DNA of 37,787 nucleotides from Candidatus Fermentithermobacillaceae bacterium (GTDB taxonomy: Bacteria > Bacillota > Sulfobacillia > Fermentithermobacillales > Fermentithermobacillaceae), in NCBI GenBank assembly GCA_012841375.1, contig DUUV01000155.1:1-37787 (forward strand), written 5' to 3'. Each line of letters starts with the position of its first letter. Position 1 is the first letter of the stretch. The position numbers and the translations under genes are program-made. A model generated the notes under the pieces. It had not been told where the DNA came from. It did no database searches and saw nothing but the letters and a program-made list of their open reading frames with translations. Shown one piece after another: positions 25,259-33,089 of the stretch.

Positions 25259-26662
25259 ATGGCGGTGAGCTCCAGTGTGAAGGTCCTGGAGAAGGCCTTT
25301 CTTAAGAAGACACGGAAACTGGCCGTGCCAGGCGAGGTACTGGTCTCCCGGGGACAGAGGGTAGGTCCTGACGACATAATCGCCAAGACCGACCTCGTGC
25401 CGGGTGGCCCAAGGGTTATAGACATCACCGCTGACCTGGGCATAAGGCTCACGCCCGAGCAGCTCGACAAGGTCCTCACCAAGAAGGTGGGCGACAAGGT
25501 GACGCGGAGAGAGGTGCTCGGGACGTATCAGAGATACTTCTGGGAGCCTTCGAGAAGTCTTTACTCTCCGTGTGACGGGACCATTGAGTACATCTCCAAG
25601 ACCCAGAGGCGGATTGTCATACGCGAAGACCCGCGTTCGGCCACCCCCGTCTCGGTAGTGGCCGTAGCCACCAAACTGTCCATCTGGCCTTGGACCATCA
25701 GGATGTACACGGCTGTCACTGAAGGGGATTCGGTCAACGCGGGACAGGTCTTGGCGTCGGCGATGAACATTGGACAGGTGGAGTATGTGTACTCGCCCAT
25801 GGCAGGGCTGGTCGAACGGATATGTCCCAAGACCGGTACCATAACCATAGTCCGACCGGTGAAACCGAGCCAGGTGAAAGCTCACATGGGTGGGGTGGTC
25901 ACCGAGGTCCTGCCCGAAACCGGAGCCGTAGTCGAGGCTACGGGCTCGTACATTGAGGGAGTCTTTGGGGTGGGGGGCGAGCGCTTCGGCGAGATCGTGC
26001 TCGCCACAGACGGTCCGGGGGGTGACCTGGGCGACGCGGGAGTGGACGTCGCCCATAAAGGCAAGGTTCTCGTCGCCGGACGGTCTGTCTCGCTGGAGGC
26101 CCTGAAGAAGGCAAGCATGATCGGCGTACGCGGCATTCTGACCGGCGGCATCAACAACCTGGACCTGGTCCAGTTCTTGGGCAAGGAGATCGTCGTAGGC
26201 ATCACGGGACAGGAAGACACCGACCTCACCATCATAGTGATGGAAGGGTTCGGTCCCATGCCGATGAATGAGAAAGCCTGGAACCTCTTGGCGTCAAGAG
26301 CAGGGAAGACTGCTTCCATAGACGGAACGACCCACATCCGGGCCGGAGCGGTGAGGCCTCAGGTCCTTTTGAGCGATGGAGTCTTGGAGCCGGACGCCTC
26401 TACGGCGCCCTGGCCGGTCGAGGACGTATCCGGGTCAGACCGCCCCCTCATAACGAACCTCACCGTAGGTGACAGGGTAAGGTGCATAAGGCAACCGTAC
26501 TTCGGGCTATGGGGGGTAGTTGAGGAACTGCCCAAGGACCCTGTGGAAGTCGAGTCGGGCTCCTTGATGGAAGTTGCTCTGGTACGGCTAGATGACGGCA
26601 GGGTGGTAACGGTGGCCGAAGCGAACCTGGAGGTCTTCCGGGAACTGGCATCTCCGGCTTAG
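25259..26662 (+). CDS. Barrel-sandwich-hybrid (lipoyl-like) / KOW-like protein, second copy
   Basis: This 467-residue soluble protein has at least two hybrid-barrel segments: YSPCDGTIEYI around 102-112 and YSPMAGLVERICPKTGTITI around 178-197, with VTEGDSVNAGQVLASA between. Such barrels occur in biotinyl/lipoyl carriers and membrane-fusion adaptors, but no MKM or DKA lysine motif is visible. A middle alpha/beta region contains MEGFGPMPMNEKAWNLL (328-344), and the C-terminus (DRVRCIRQPYFGLWGVVEEL) is SH3/KOW-like. It aligns with the protein at 18474 throughout but lacks that protein's Gly/Ala tract. ATG 25259 follows AAGGAGGTGA, one base after the MutL-like stop. Function unknown; the position suggests partnership with the MutL-like ATPase or the ABC complex. 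Confidence 0.8.
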   Translation: MAVSSSVKVLEKAFLKKTRKLAVPGEVLVSRGQRVGPDDIIAKTDLVPGGPRVIDITADLGIRLTPEQLDKVLTKKVGDKVTRREVLGTYQRYFWEPSRSLYSPCDGTIEYISKTQRRIVIREDPRSATPVSVVAVATKLSIWPWTIRMYTAVTEGDSVNAGQVLASAMNIGQVEYVYSPMAGLVERICPKTGTITIVRPVKPSQVKAHMGGVVTEVLPETGAVVEATGSYIEGVFGVGGERFGEIVLATDGPGGDLGDAGVDVAHKGKVLVAGRSVSLEALKKASMIGVRGILTGGINNLDLVQFLGKEIVVGITGQEDTDLTIIVMEGFGPMPMNEKAWNLLASRAGKTASIDGTTHIRAGAVRPQVLLSDGVLEPDASTAPWPVEDVSGSDRPLITNLTVGDRVRCIRQPYFGLWGVVEELPKDPVEVESGSLMEVALVRLDDGRVVTVAEANLEVFRELASPA

Positions 26663-26695
26663 GGCCGAGACGATACTCCTAGCACAGGATGTCAC

Positions 26696-26780
26696 TGAAC
26701 CGGCGCAGAGGGGCAGTCCGTCTGAATCACACGGGTGTCAGCGCTTGTCCCTCACGGTGGTACTGACCCGCGCCGGTTCA
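26696..26780. terminator. Large inverted repeat between convergent genes
   Basis: TGAACCGGCGC (26696-26706) and GCGCCGGTTCA (26770-26780) are perfect inverted copies. Just inside, GGGGCAGT and ACTGACCC extend the stem after a 3-nt bulge. No U-tract follows on either strand. It may be a bidirectional terminator or a structured RNA element. Confidence 0.45.
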
Positions 26781-26807
26781 CTTCGTAGTGGAAACATCCT
26801 CCGGGTT

Positions 26808-27002
26808 CTAGGCCGGAGCCTCGGGCATGATCACTGCCGCCACGAAGTAGAAGAGGATCCCGGGAAAGATGGCGGTGACCACTGAGAGAAATGCGACACC
26901 CAGCCTCACGATGGTCTCATCTACGTCGAAGTATTCGGCGATGCCTCCGCACACACCCGCGATCATCTTCTTGGTCCGCGAGCGATAGAGTCTCTTGTTC
27001 AT
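26808..27002 (-). CDS. PspC-domain small membrane protein
   Basis: The 64-residue protein is a stand-alone PspC domain: [32 protein letters not shown], then one hydrophobic membrane segment ([20 protein letters not shown]). PspC domains belong to the phage-shock envelope-stress response in proteobacteria, and small PspC proteins are common in Firmicutes, where their role is less clear. On the minus strand AGGAGG lies 8 nt before the ATG. It is a single gene divergent from the purine cluster. Confidence 0.9.
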   Translation of the reverse strand: MNKRLYRSRTKKMIAGVCGGIAEYFDVDETIVRLGVAFLSVVTAIFPGILFYFVAAVIMPEAPA

Positions 27003-27140
27003 CCATGTGTCCTCCTGCTTTGATTTTCTCTCGACACAGTTTCTCTAACGTCCAATCAACCATATGATACGCAGGCAAGCCTCTCCAGTAACAGAGCCCC
27101 CGGAGGATTCTTACTAGATCAAGTAGGATCAACGCCAACA

Positions 27141-27159
27141 TAAATTGTTACACAATTTA
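27141..27159. promoter_or_regulatory. Perfect palindromic operator-like site
   Basis: TAAATTGT-TAC-ACAATTTA is a perfect 8-bp inverted repeat with a 3-nt centre in the 237-nt space between divergent pspC and hpt. It is AT-rich against a GC-rich background, as regulator sites often are. The regulator is not identifiable, and no confident promoter overlaps it. Confidence 0.45.
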
Positions 27160-27239
27160 CCCGTGTTGATATCCTTCTTGCGTCTAGGGAATTGTGATGA
27201 TAAGTTGGAGCCAGAAGAATATTTGGCGAGGTGTAACCG

Positions 27240-27818
27240 ATGGCAGAGTCCCGCGAGAAGGTAAACGTCCTCATAAGCCAAGTTGAGCTTGAGAAGCGCA
27301 TCAAGGAGCTGGCTCAAGAGATAAGCAGGGATTACGCAGGAAGAGACCTGCTTCTCATAGGGGTCCTCAAGGGCAGTTTTATGTTCCTCGCCGATCTCTT
27401 GAGGCACCTGGGTCCTGAGACGGCAGTCGATTTCATGGGCACCTCCAGCTACGGCGCGTCGACCCAGTCGTCAGGCGAGGTGAGGATAACCAAGGACTTA
27501 GAGCATAGTCCCGCTGGCAGGCATGTGCTCTTGGTTGAAGACATCGTCGATACCGGTCTTACCCTCAGATACCTGGTGGATACCCTCCGGGCACGCCAAC
27601 CTGCCAGCCTGAAGGTATGCGCTCTCCTGGACAAGCCGGCCAGGCGCAGGGTCAGAATCGGGCTTGATTACTATGGATTCATCATCCCCAACGCTTTCGT
27701 GGTCGGCTACGGCTTGGACTATCAGGAAAGATATAGAGGCCTGCCTTTCGTCGGCGTCGTCGAGGAGATCAACGGGGCCGCGAGCAGCGCCGAGGATACC
27801 ACCGGGAGGGGGGGGTGA
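27240..27818 (+). CDS. hpt: Hypoxanthine phosphoribosyltransferase
   Basis: Hpt salvages hypoxanthine and guanine to IMP and GMP using PRPP. The 192-residue protein has LLLIGVLKGSFMFLADL, the PRPP-binding loop VLLVEDIVDTGLTL at about 98-111, and the C-terminal IPNAFVVGYGLDYQERYRGL region, all in normal positions. ATG 27240 follows GAGGTG. It heads the purine cluster, putting salvage and de novo genes together, 6 nt before purE. The 3' end includes a run of eight Gs that also serves as the purE ribosome site. Confidence 0.96.
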   Translation: MAESREKVNVLISQVELEKRIKELAQEISRDYAGRDLLLIGVLKGSFMFLADLLRHLGPETAVDFMGTSSYGASTQSSGEVRITKDLEHSPAGRHVLLVEDIVDTGLTLRYLVDTLRARQPASLKVCALLDKPARRRVRIGLDYYGFIIPNAFVVGYGLDYQERYRGLPFVGVVEEINGAASSAEDTTGRGG

Positions 27819-27824
27819 CCGTCT

Positions 27825-28370
27825 GTGAATACAGGCATGGAGAATGGGACCGTAGGAGCGCCCTTGGTCGGTGTGGTCCTCGGAAGCGCGTCGGACCTGG
27901 ATAAAGCCCGGCCGGTTTTTGACACCCTGGAGGAGTTCCGGGTCCCATACGATGTAGCCATCATCTCCGCGCACCGGACGCCAGACCTGGTAGAGGAGTA
28001 CGCCCGCAGTGTTTCCGGCCGGGGAGTCAAAGTTGTCATCGCTGCCGCCGGTCTCGCGGCTGCGCTCCCGGGAGCTATTGCCGCGTTGGTCGATATCCCG
28101 GTTATCGGCCTTCCCCTTGGCGGCGGGCCTGTAATGGGCGTTGACGCCCTTCTATCGATCACCGATATGCCCCCCGGAGTTCCCGTGGCCGGAGTAGGTA
28201 TAGGCGGGGCGAAAAACGCGGCGCTCCTGGCCGTACGGGTCCTGGCCGCATATGACCCCTGCCTCAAGGCCAAACTTGCGGCCTTCCGAGAGAAGATGTC
28301 CCTGGACGTGCGGGACAAGGCCGCTCTCATTCAAGAGAAGGGTCTCCCTGTCTGGCACCGAACGCGATAA
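27825..28370 (+). CDS. purE: PurE, N5-carboxyaminoimidazole ribonucleotide mutase
   Basis: PurE rearranges N5-CAIR to CAIR in purine synthesis. The 181-residue protein has GSASDLDKARPVFDTLEEF and the SAHRTP motif of class I enzymes, then GVDALLSITDMPPGVPVAGV and GGAKNAALLA. The loop normally reading GGAAHLPG is GLAAALPG here, so the usual His is Ala. The SxxLxG segment before GVDALL is also changed (GGGPVMG). It may be a divergent subgroup. GTG 27825 follows GGAGGGGGGGGTGA; an ATG at 27837 lacks a site. No purK gene is visible in the window. Confidence 0.9.
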   Translation: MNTGMENGTVGAPLVGVVLGSASDLDKARPVFDTLEEFRVPYDVAIISAHRTPDLVEEYARSVSGRGVKVVIAAAGLAAALPGAIAALVDIPVIGLPLGGGPVMGVDALLSITDMPPGVPVAGVGIGGAKNAALLAVRVLAAYDPCLKAKLAAFREKMSLDVRDKAALIQEKGLPVWHRTR

Positions 28371-28486
28371 CAATAGTCCAGACCGCGGAGCGTTTCCGGT
28401 CGGGGTTGGGTGTACGACAAGCCTTGTGCTCTACGAGTACATTTTGAACTCAAGACGTTAGGCTTTTCCGATTGGAGTTGAGAGGG

Positions 28487-29899
28487 ATGAGTGGGGAGGT
28501 CCGCGAGGAATGCGGCGTCTTCGCCGTGACGGGACACCCGCGCGCGGTTGAGCTCTGTTATTACGGCCTTTTCGCCCTTCAACACCGGGGGCAGGAATCT
28601 GCCGGGATAGCGTGGAGGCAAGGGTCACGACTTAGAGTGCACAAAGGCATGGGGTTGGTGTCGGATGTCTTTCCGCCTGAGCTCGTGACCTCCATGAAGG
28701 GTGACATGGCCCTGGGTCACGTGCGTTACAGCACTACGGGTGACAGCAGTATCGAGAACGCCCAACCTCTGGGTGTGAAGATGTGGAGGGGCCAGGTGGC
28801 TCTGGCTCATAACGGGAACCTGACAAACGCCGCTATCCTCAGGAGGGATTTGGAGCGCGAAGGCTCCATATTTCAGACGACCGCGGACACCGAGGTGATC
28901 CCCCACCTGGTGGCCAAGTCGGGCGAGAAGGATATGCTCGACGCGTTCCGTTCGGCCCTTGACGAAGTGCGCGGGGCCTACTCTCTTGTCGCGCTGACCC
29001 CGGAGAGCCTCATAGCCGCCAAAGATCCCATGGGGTTCCGACCTCTCTGCCTCGGCAAGCTCGACGGAGCTTACGTCATCTCGTCCGAGACGTGTGGTCT
29101 CGATGCCGTTGGAGCCGAGTTCGTGAGAGAAGTTGAACCGGGCGAGATGGTCGAGATAATGTTCCCGATTGAGAGCAAGGACAGACAACCGGCCCTCAGA
29201 ACGGTTCTCAGAGAGAAGAGCGACAGGCAGTATCTGTGCGCCTTTGAGTTCATCTATTTCGCCAGGCCGGACTCGGATATCTATGGCTTGAATGTCCACC
29301 GGGCCCGCAAACACCTGGGGCGGAGGCTTGCCCGGAAAGATCCCATTGAGGCCGATCTCGTCACAGGAGTGCCCGACTCATCGCTTTCGGCGGCGTCAGG
29401 CTTTGCCGAGGAGGCGGGAATTCCTTTCGAGACGGGGCTCGTTAAGAACCGGTACATCGGGCGCACGTTTATCTCGCCCGAGCAGTCGCTCCGGGAGCTC
29501 GCCGTGAAGATAAAACTCAACCCGCTGCGAAGCCTCTTGAAGGGCAAGAGGGTTGTACTAGTGGACGACTCCATTGTGAGGGGCACGACCTCCCGGTACA
29601 TCGTCGGCCTGTTGCGCAGCGCCGGCGCCAAAGAGGTCCACGTGAGGATCAGCTCGCCGCCCTACAGGTATCCCTGTTACTACGGTATTGACACGTCATC
29701 CAAGGGAGAGCTGGCCGCCGCGTCGATGACCGTCGAGGAAGTGAGAGAGGCCATCGGTGCCGACAGCCTTGTGTTCCTGGACTTGGACGATCTGTATGAG
29801 GTCCTCGGCACGGCCACTAACGGCCTCTGTTACTCCTGCTTCACGGGCGACTACCCCGTACCCATTGAGGGATGTCCCAAAGGAGGCTGCAAGCAATGA
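28487..29899 (+). CDS. purF: Amidophosphoribosyltransferase
   Basis: PurF makes phosphoribosylamine from PRPP and glutamine, the first committed purine step. The 470-residue protein starts MSGEVREECGVFAV, so Cys9 is the glutaminase nucleophile after removal of a short propeptide, as in Bacillus. LFALQHRGQESAGIAW, GHVRYSTTG and the PRPP loop VVLVDDSIVRGTTSRY are present. Cysteines in YLCAFEF, YPCYYG and CYSCFTG match the Fe-S ligands of the Bacillus-type enzyme. ATG 28487 has GGAG 9 nt upstream. It lies 116 nt after purE, a gap without a recognisable riboswitch, and overlaps purM by 4 nt. Confidence 0.97.
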   Translation: MSGEVREECGVFAVTGHPRAVELCYYGLFALQHRGQESAGIAWRQGSRLRVHKGMGLVSDVFPPELVTSMKGDMALGHVRYSTTGDSSIENAQPLGVKMWRGQVALAHNGNLTNAAILRRDLEREGSIFQTTADTEVIPHLVAKSGEKDMLDAFRSALDEVRGAYSLVALTPESLIAAKDPMGFRPLCLGKLDGAYVISSETCGLDAVGAEFVREVEPGEMVEIMFPIESKDRQPALRTVLREKSDRQYLCAFEFIYFARPDSDIYGLNVHRARKHLGRRLARKDPIEADLVTGVPDSSLSAASGFAEEAGIPFETGLVKNRYIGRTFISPEQSLRELAVKIKLNPLRSLLKGKRVVLVDDSIVRGTTSRYIVGLLRSAGAKEVHVRISSPPYRYPCYYGIDTSSKGELAAASMTVEEVREAIGADSLVFLDLDDLYEVLGTATNGLCYSCFTGDYPVPIEGCPKGGCKQ

Positions 29900-30876
29900 T
29901 CTATTCCAAGAAGCCCGGTGTGGATGTAAAGAGGATCGCAGGGATCGCCTCACGGTCATACGGACCGGGTGTAGTCTCGGGCGTCGGGGGGTTCTCGGGG
30001 CTCTTTGACCCTTCGGTCCTGGGTTTCAGAGAGTTGGTTCTGGCTGCCGGAGCCGACGGAGTCGGCACCAAGGTGAAGATAGCCCAGGCTCTGGATAAGC
30101 ACGATACGGTAGGTATTGACCTGGTCGCCATGAATGCCGACGATGTCGTAACGTGTGGCGCCCGGCCCCTTTTCTTCCTAGACTACATCGCAGTCGGCAA
30201 GGTGAGGCCGGGTGTGGTCGAGGAGATCGTGGAAGGGGTAGTAGAGGGCTGCCGGATGGCAGGTTGCGCCCTGCTTGGCGGTGAGACGGCCACGATGCCC
30301 GCCATGTATGAAGAAGGAGAATACGACCTGGCAGGTTTCTGTGTAGGGGGAGCCGAGCGGGGTGAGGTCATCGATGGCTCTACAATAGTCCCCGGCGATG
30401 TCGTTTTGGGTCTAGAGTCGTCCGGGATCCACTCCAACGGCTACACGACCGCCCGCAGGGTCTTGCTTGACGAAGGCAAGATGAGGCTGGAAGACCATGT
30501 CGCCGAGCTCGGCAGGACTCTAGGGGAAGAACTCCTGGAGCCTACCCGCATTTACTCGAAGGCGTTGGTAGAAGCGATGAAGCATGTCCGGCTGAAGGGT
30601 ATGGCCCACGTCACTGAAGGCGGGATCCCGGGAAACATCCGGAGAGTGCTGCCTCAGGGCACGGAGTTCCTGAAGACCGGGCGCTGGCCGGTCCCTCCGA
30701 TCTTCGATATCATCCGGAAGACCGGCAACCTGGATGACGAGGAGATGGACCGGGTTTTCAACATGGGTATCGGCATGGTCGTCGTCATGACCGGGGCCGA
30801 CGCCGGCAAGCTCCCGTCCCTGCTTGAGGAACACGGGATAAAGGCCCACCTCATCGGAGAGGTAGTGAAGGCATGA
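29896..30876 (+). CDS. purM: Phosphoribosylformylglycinamidine cyclo-ligase
   Basis: PurM closes the imidazole ring to form AIR using ATP. The 326-residue protein has GVDVKRIAGIASRSYG, GFSGLFDPS, ADGVGTKVKIAQALDKHDTVG, the ATP-site GGETATMPAMYEEGEYDLAG, SSGIHSNGYTTAR and HVTEGGIPGN. The N-terminal segment is somewhat shorter than in E. coli. ATG 29896 overlaps the purF stop (ATGA) and has AGGAGG 9 nt upstream, which fixes the start; the frame extends further upstream within purF but without better support. Confidence 0.97.
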   Translation: MIYSKKPGVDVKRIAGIASRSYGPGVVSGVGGFSGLFDPSVLGFRELVLAAGADGVGTKVKIAQALDKHDTVGIDLVAMNADDVVTCGARPLFFLDYIAVGKVRPGVVEEIVEGVVEGCRMAGCALLGGETATMPAMYEEGEYDLAGFCVGGAERGEVIDGSTIVPGDVVLGLESSGIHSNGYTTARRVLLDEGKMRLEDHVAELGRTLGEELLEPTRIYSKALVEAMKHVRLKGMAHVTEGGIPGNIRRVLPQGTEFLKTGRWPVPPIFDIIRKTGNLDDEEMDRVFNMGIGMVVVMTGADAGKLPSLLEEHGIKAHLIGEVVKA

Positions 30877-31535
30877 GCGCCGCCAAACTGAGGCTCGGGG
30901 TTCTCGTCTCCGGGCGGGGGACAAACCTTCAGGCGATATTGGACGGGTGCTCTGACGGACGGATTCCGGCTGAAGTGGCGGTCGTAGTGTCAAACCGGCC
31001 GGGGGTACCCGCGTTGGACCGCGCGAGAAGGCACGGCGTACCGGCCCTGACGGTGTCCCACGCAAGCTACGGCAAGTGGCCTCTCTGTAGAGCGGCCTAC
31101 GAGCGGGACCTGGTGCGAGCGCTCACTGAGTACGGCGTCGGGCTTGTCGTCTGCGCGGGATACGATCGCCTGGCCGGGGAGACTCTGATTGAGGCTTTTC
31201 GAGGCCGCATGATCAACATCCACCCTTCTCTATTGCCTTCATTTCCGGGCCTTCACGCCCAGGCGGACGCCTTGGCCTACGGCGCGAAAGTGACCGGCGC
31301 CACGGTCTTTTTCGTGGATGAATCTCTGGACGGCGGGCCGATCATAGTGCAGGAAGCGGTTCCGGTCGAGGAAGGAGATACGGTCGAGTCACTGGCGGCG
31401 AGGATACTCGTCGTGGAACACCGCCTCCTCCCCCGGGCCATCACCCTGATAGCCCAGGGGCGAACGGTCTTGGAGGGGCGACGGGTAAGGATCCTCGATA
31501 GAAGCGGAGGTGCATCGCAATGCGTCGGGCAATAA
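30873..31535 (+). CDS. purN: Phosphoribosylglycinamide formyltransferase
   Basis: PurN transfers a formyl group from 10-formyltetrahydrofolate to GAR. The 220-residue protein has the phosphate-binding VSGRGTNLQAILDG, the catalytic Asn/His in INIHPSLLPSFPGLHA, and VTGATVFFVDESLDGGPI with the catalytic Asp region. ATG 30873 overlaps the purM stop by four bases (ATGA), so the pair is translationally coupled. Its end overlaps the purH start by 16 nt. Confidence 0.96.
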   Translation: MSAAKLRLGVLVSGRGTNLQAILDGCSDGRIPAEVAVVVSNRPGVPALDRARRHGVPALTVSHASYGKWPLCRAAYERDLVRALTEYGVGLVVCAGYDRLAGETLIEAFRGRMINIHPSLLPSFPGLHAQADALAYGAKVTGATVFFVDESLDGGPIIVQEAVPVEEGDTVESLAARILVVEHRLLPRAITLIAQGRTVLEGRRVRILDRSGGASQCVGQ

Positions 31536-33076
31536 TGAGCGTGGCGGACAAGACCGGCTTGGTGGATTTCGCCGCCCAACTGGTCGAGATGGATTGGGAG
31601 ATCGTCTCGACGGGAGGAACGGCCCGCTCTCTGAAGGACGGAGGAGTGCCTGTCAGGGAAGTCCAGGACTTGACGGGGTTTCCGGAGATCCTGGGGGGAC
31701 GGGTAAAGACCCTTCATCCAAAGATTCACGGGGGTATCCTGGCCAGGCGGGACAAATCATCCGACATGGCAGAGCTCACGTCACACCATATCACTCCGGT
31801 AGATATGGTGGTCTGCAACCTGTATCCTTTCGTGGAGGCGGCCAGAAGGCCGTCGGCCACCCTTCAGGAAATCATCGAGGAGATCGACATCGGCGGTCCG
31901 ACGCTCCTCCGGGCCTCGGCAAAGAACTGGAACTGGGTGATCACCGTATGCAACCCATCGAGGTACAACGAGATCGCCAGACAAGTGAGGCTCACCGGTG
32001 ATGTAGACAAGCTTACCCGGCGCCAGTTGGCCGTCGAAGTTTTCAACCATACGGCTATGTACGACGCTGCGATAGCGTCTCACTTGGGGTCCCTATGGAA
32101 GGGTTGGCCCTTGGACTTCCCGGAAGAGCTGGCTTTCGGATACAAGAAGGTCTTCGCCTTGAGGTACGGAGAGAACCCGCACCAGAAGGCTGCGTTCTAC
32201 GAACCCGTCATGGGGAGCGATGTCCCTTCCCTTGCGGGGAGGCAGATCCAGGGGAAGGAGCTCTCATACAACAACATCCACGACGCCGACAACGCGTGGA
32301 GGACCGTTTGGGATTTCCCGTCTCCGGCATGCGTAGCGGTCAAGCACGCCACACCCTGTGGTGTAGCCATGGGCGCCACGGCAGCCGAAGCGTTCCAGCG
32401 CGCCTTTGATGCCGACCCCGTATCCATTTTCGGAGGAGTCGTGGCTTTCAACTGCCCGGTGGACCGAGAGGCGGCAGAGGCGATGAAGAAGGTGTTCTTG
32501 GAGATCCTGATGGCCCCCGAGTTCACAGAGGAGGCCTTGGATATCCTTCGAGGCAAGAAAGACCTCAGGGTAATACCCATCGCGCCCCTGCGCCCCGGGG
32601 GAGGCAATCCGGCGCCGGCCAGGTATTCCGTGCGATCTGCAATGGGCGGGCTCCTGGTACAGGAGCAGGACACCCTCTTGCCCAGCGAAGAGGAATGGCA
32701 GGTCGTCTCCAAACGATCGCCCACCGACCAAGAAATAAGAGACTTGCGCTTCGCCATGACTGTCTGCAAGCACGTGAAGTCAAACGCCATCGTCCTGGCC
32801 AAAGATGGCGCTACTGTAGCCATCGGCGGCGGCCAACCCAACAGGGTCGACTGCGTGAGGATCGCCGTTGAACGGGGAAGGGAAAAGGTGCGGGGGTCTG
32901 TCATGGCCTCGGACGCGTTCTTCCCGTTCCCTGATTCGGTGACTGAAGCGGTCAAGGCCGGAGTGTCGGCCATCGTCCACCCGGGAGGTTCCATACGGGA
33001 CGCAGAGTCCCTGGCCGTGGCGGACGCTCACAATGTAGCGATGGTCGTAAGCGGCAAGCGCCACTTCCTGCATTAG
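31520..33076 (+). CDS. purH: Bifunctional AICAR transformylase / IMP cyclohydrolase
   Basis: PurH performs the last two steps to IMP. The N-terminal MGS-like cyclohydrolase domain shows MSVADKTGLVDFA, STGGTARSL and GRVKTLHPKIHGGILARRD. The transformylase domain shows RYGENPHQKAAFYE, the catalytic KHATPCGVAMG and SDAFFPFPDSVTEAVKAGV. The length, 518 residues, is standard. ATG 31520 has GGAGGT 9 nt upstream, inside the purN end. Confidence 0.97.
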   Translation: MRRAIMSVADKTGLVDFAAQLVEMDWEIVSTGGTARSLKDGGVPVREVQDLTGFPEILGGRVKTLHPKIHGGILARRDKSSDMAELTSHHITPVDMVVCNLYPFVEAARRPSATLQEIIEEIDIGGPTLLRASAKNWNWVITVCNPSRYNEIARQVRLTGDVDKLTRRQLAVEVFNHTAMYDAAIASHLGSLWKGWPLDFPEELAFGYKKVFALRYGENPHQKAAFYEPVMGSDVPSLAGRQIQGKELSYNNIHDADNAWRTVWDFPSPACVAVKHATPCGVAMGATAAEAFQRAFDADPVSIFGGVVAFNCPVDREAAEAMKKVFLEILMAPEFTEEALDILRGKKDLRVIPIAPLRPGGGNPAPARYSVRSAMGGLLVQEQDTLLPSEEEWQVVSKRSPTDQEIRDLRFAMTVCKHVKSNAIVLAKDGATVAIGGGQPNRVDCVRIAVERGREKVRGSVMASDAFFPFPDSVTEAVKAGVSAIVHPGGSIRDAESLAVADAHNVAMVVSGKRHFLH

Positions 33077-33089
33077 GAGGGGGACGCCA

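Noticed and set aside
28371-28486. Purine riboswitch or PurBox before purF
   Set aside because: Neither the purine aptamer core nor a PurBox-like repeat is visible; only weak partial stems occur.
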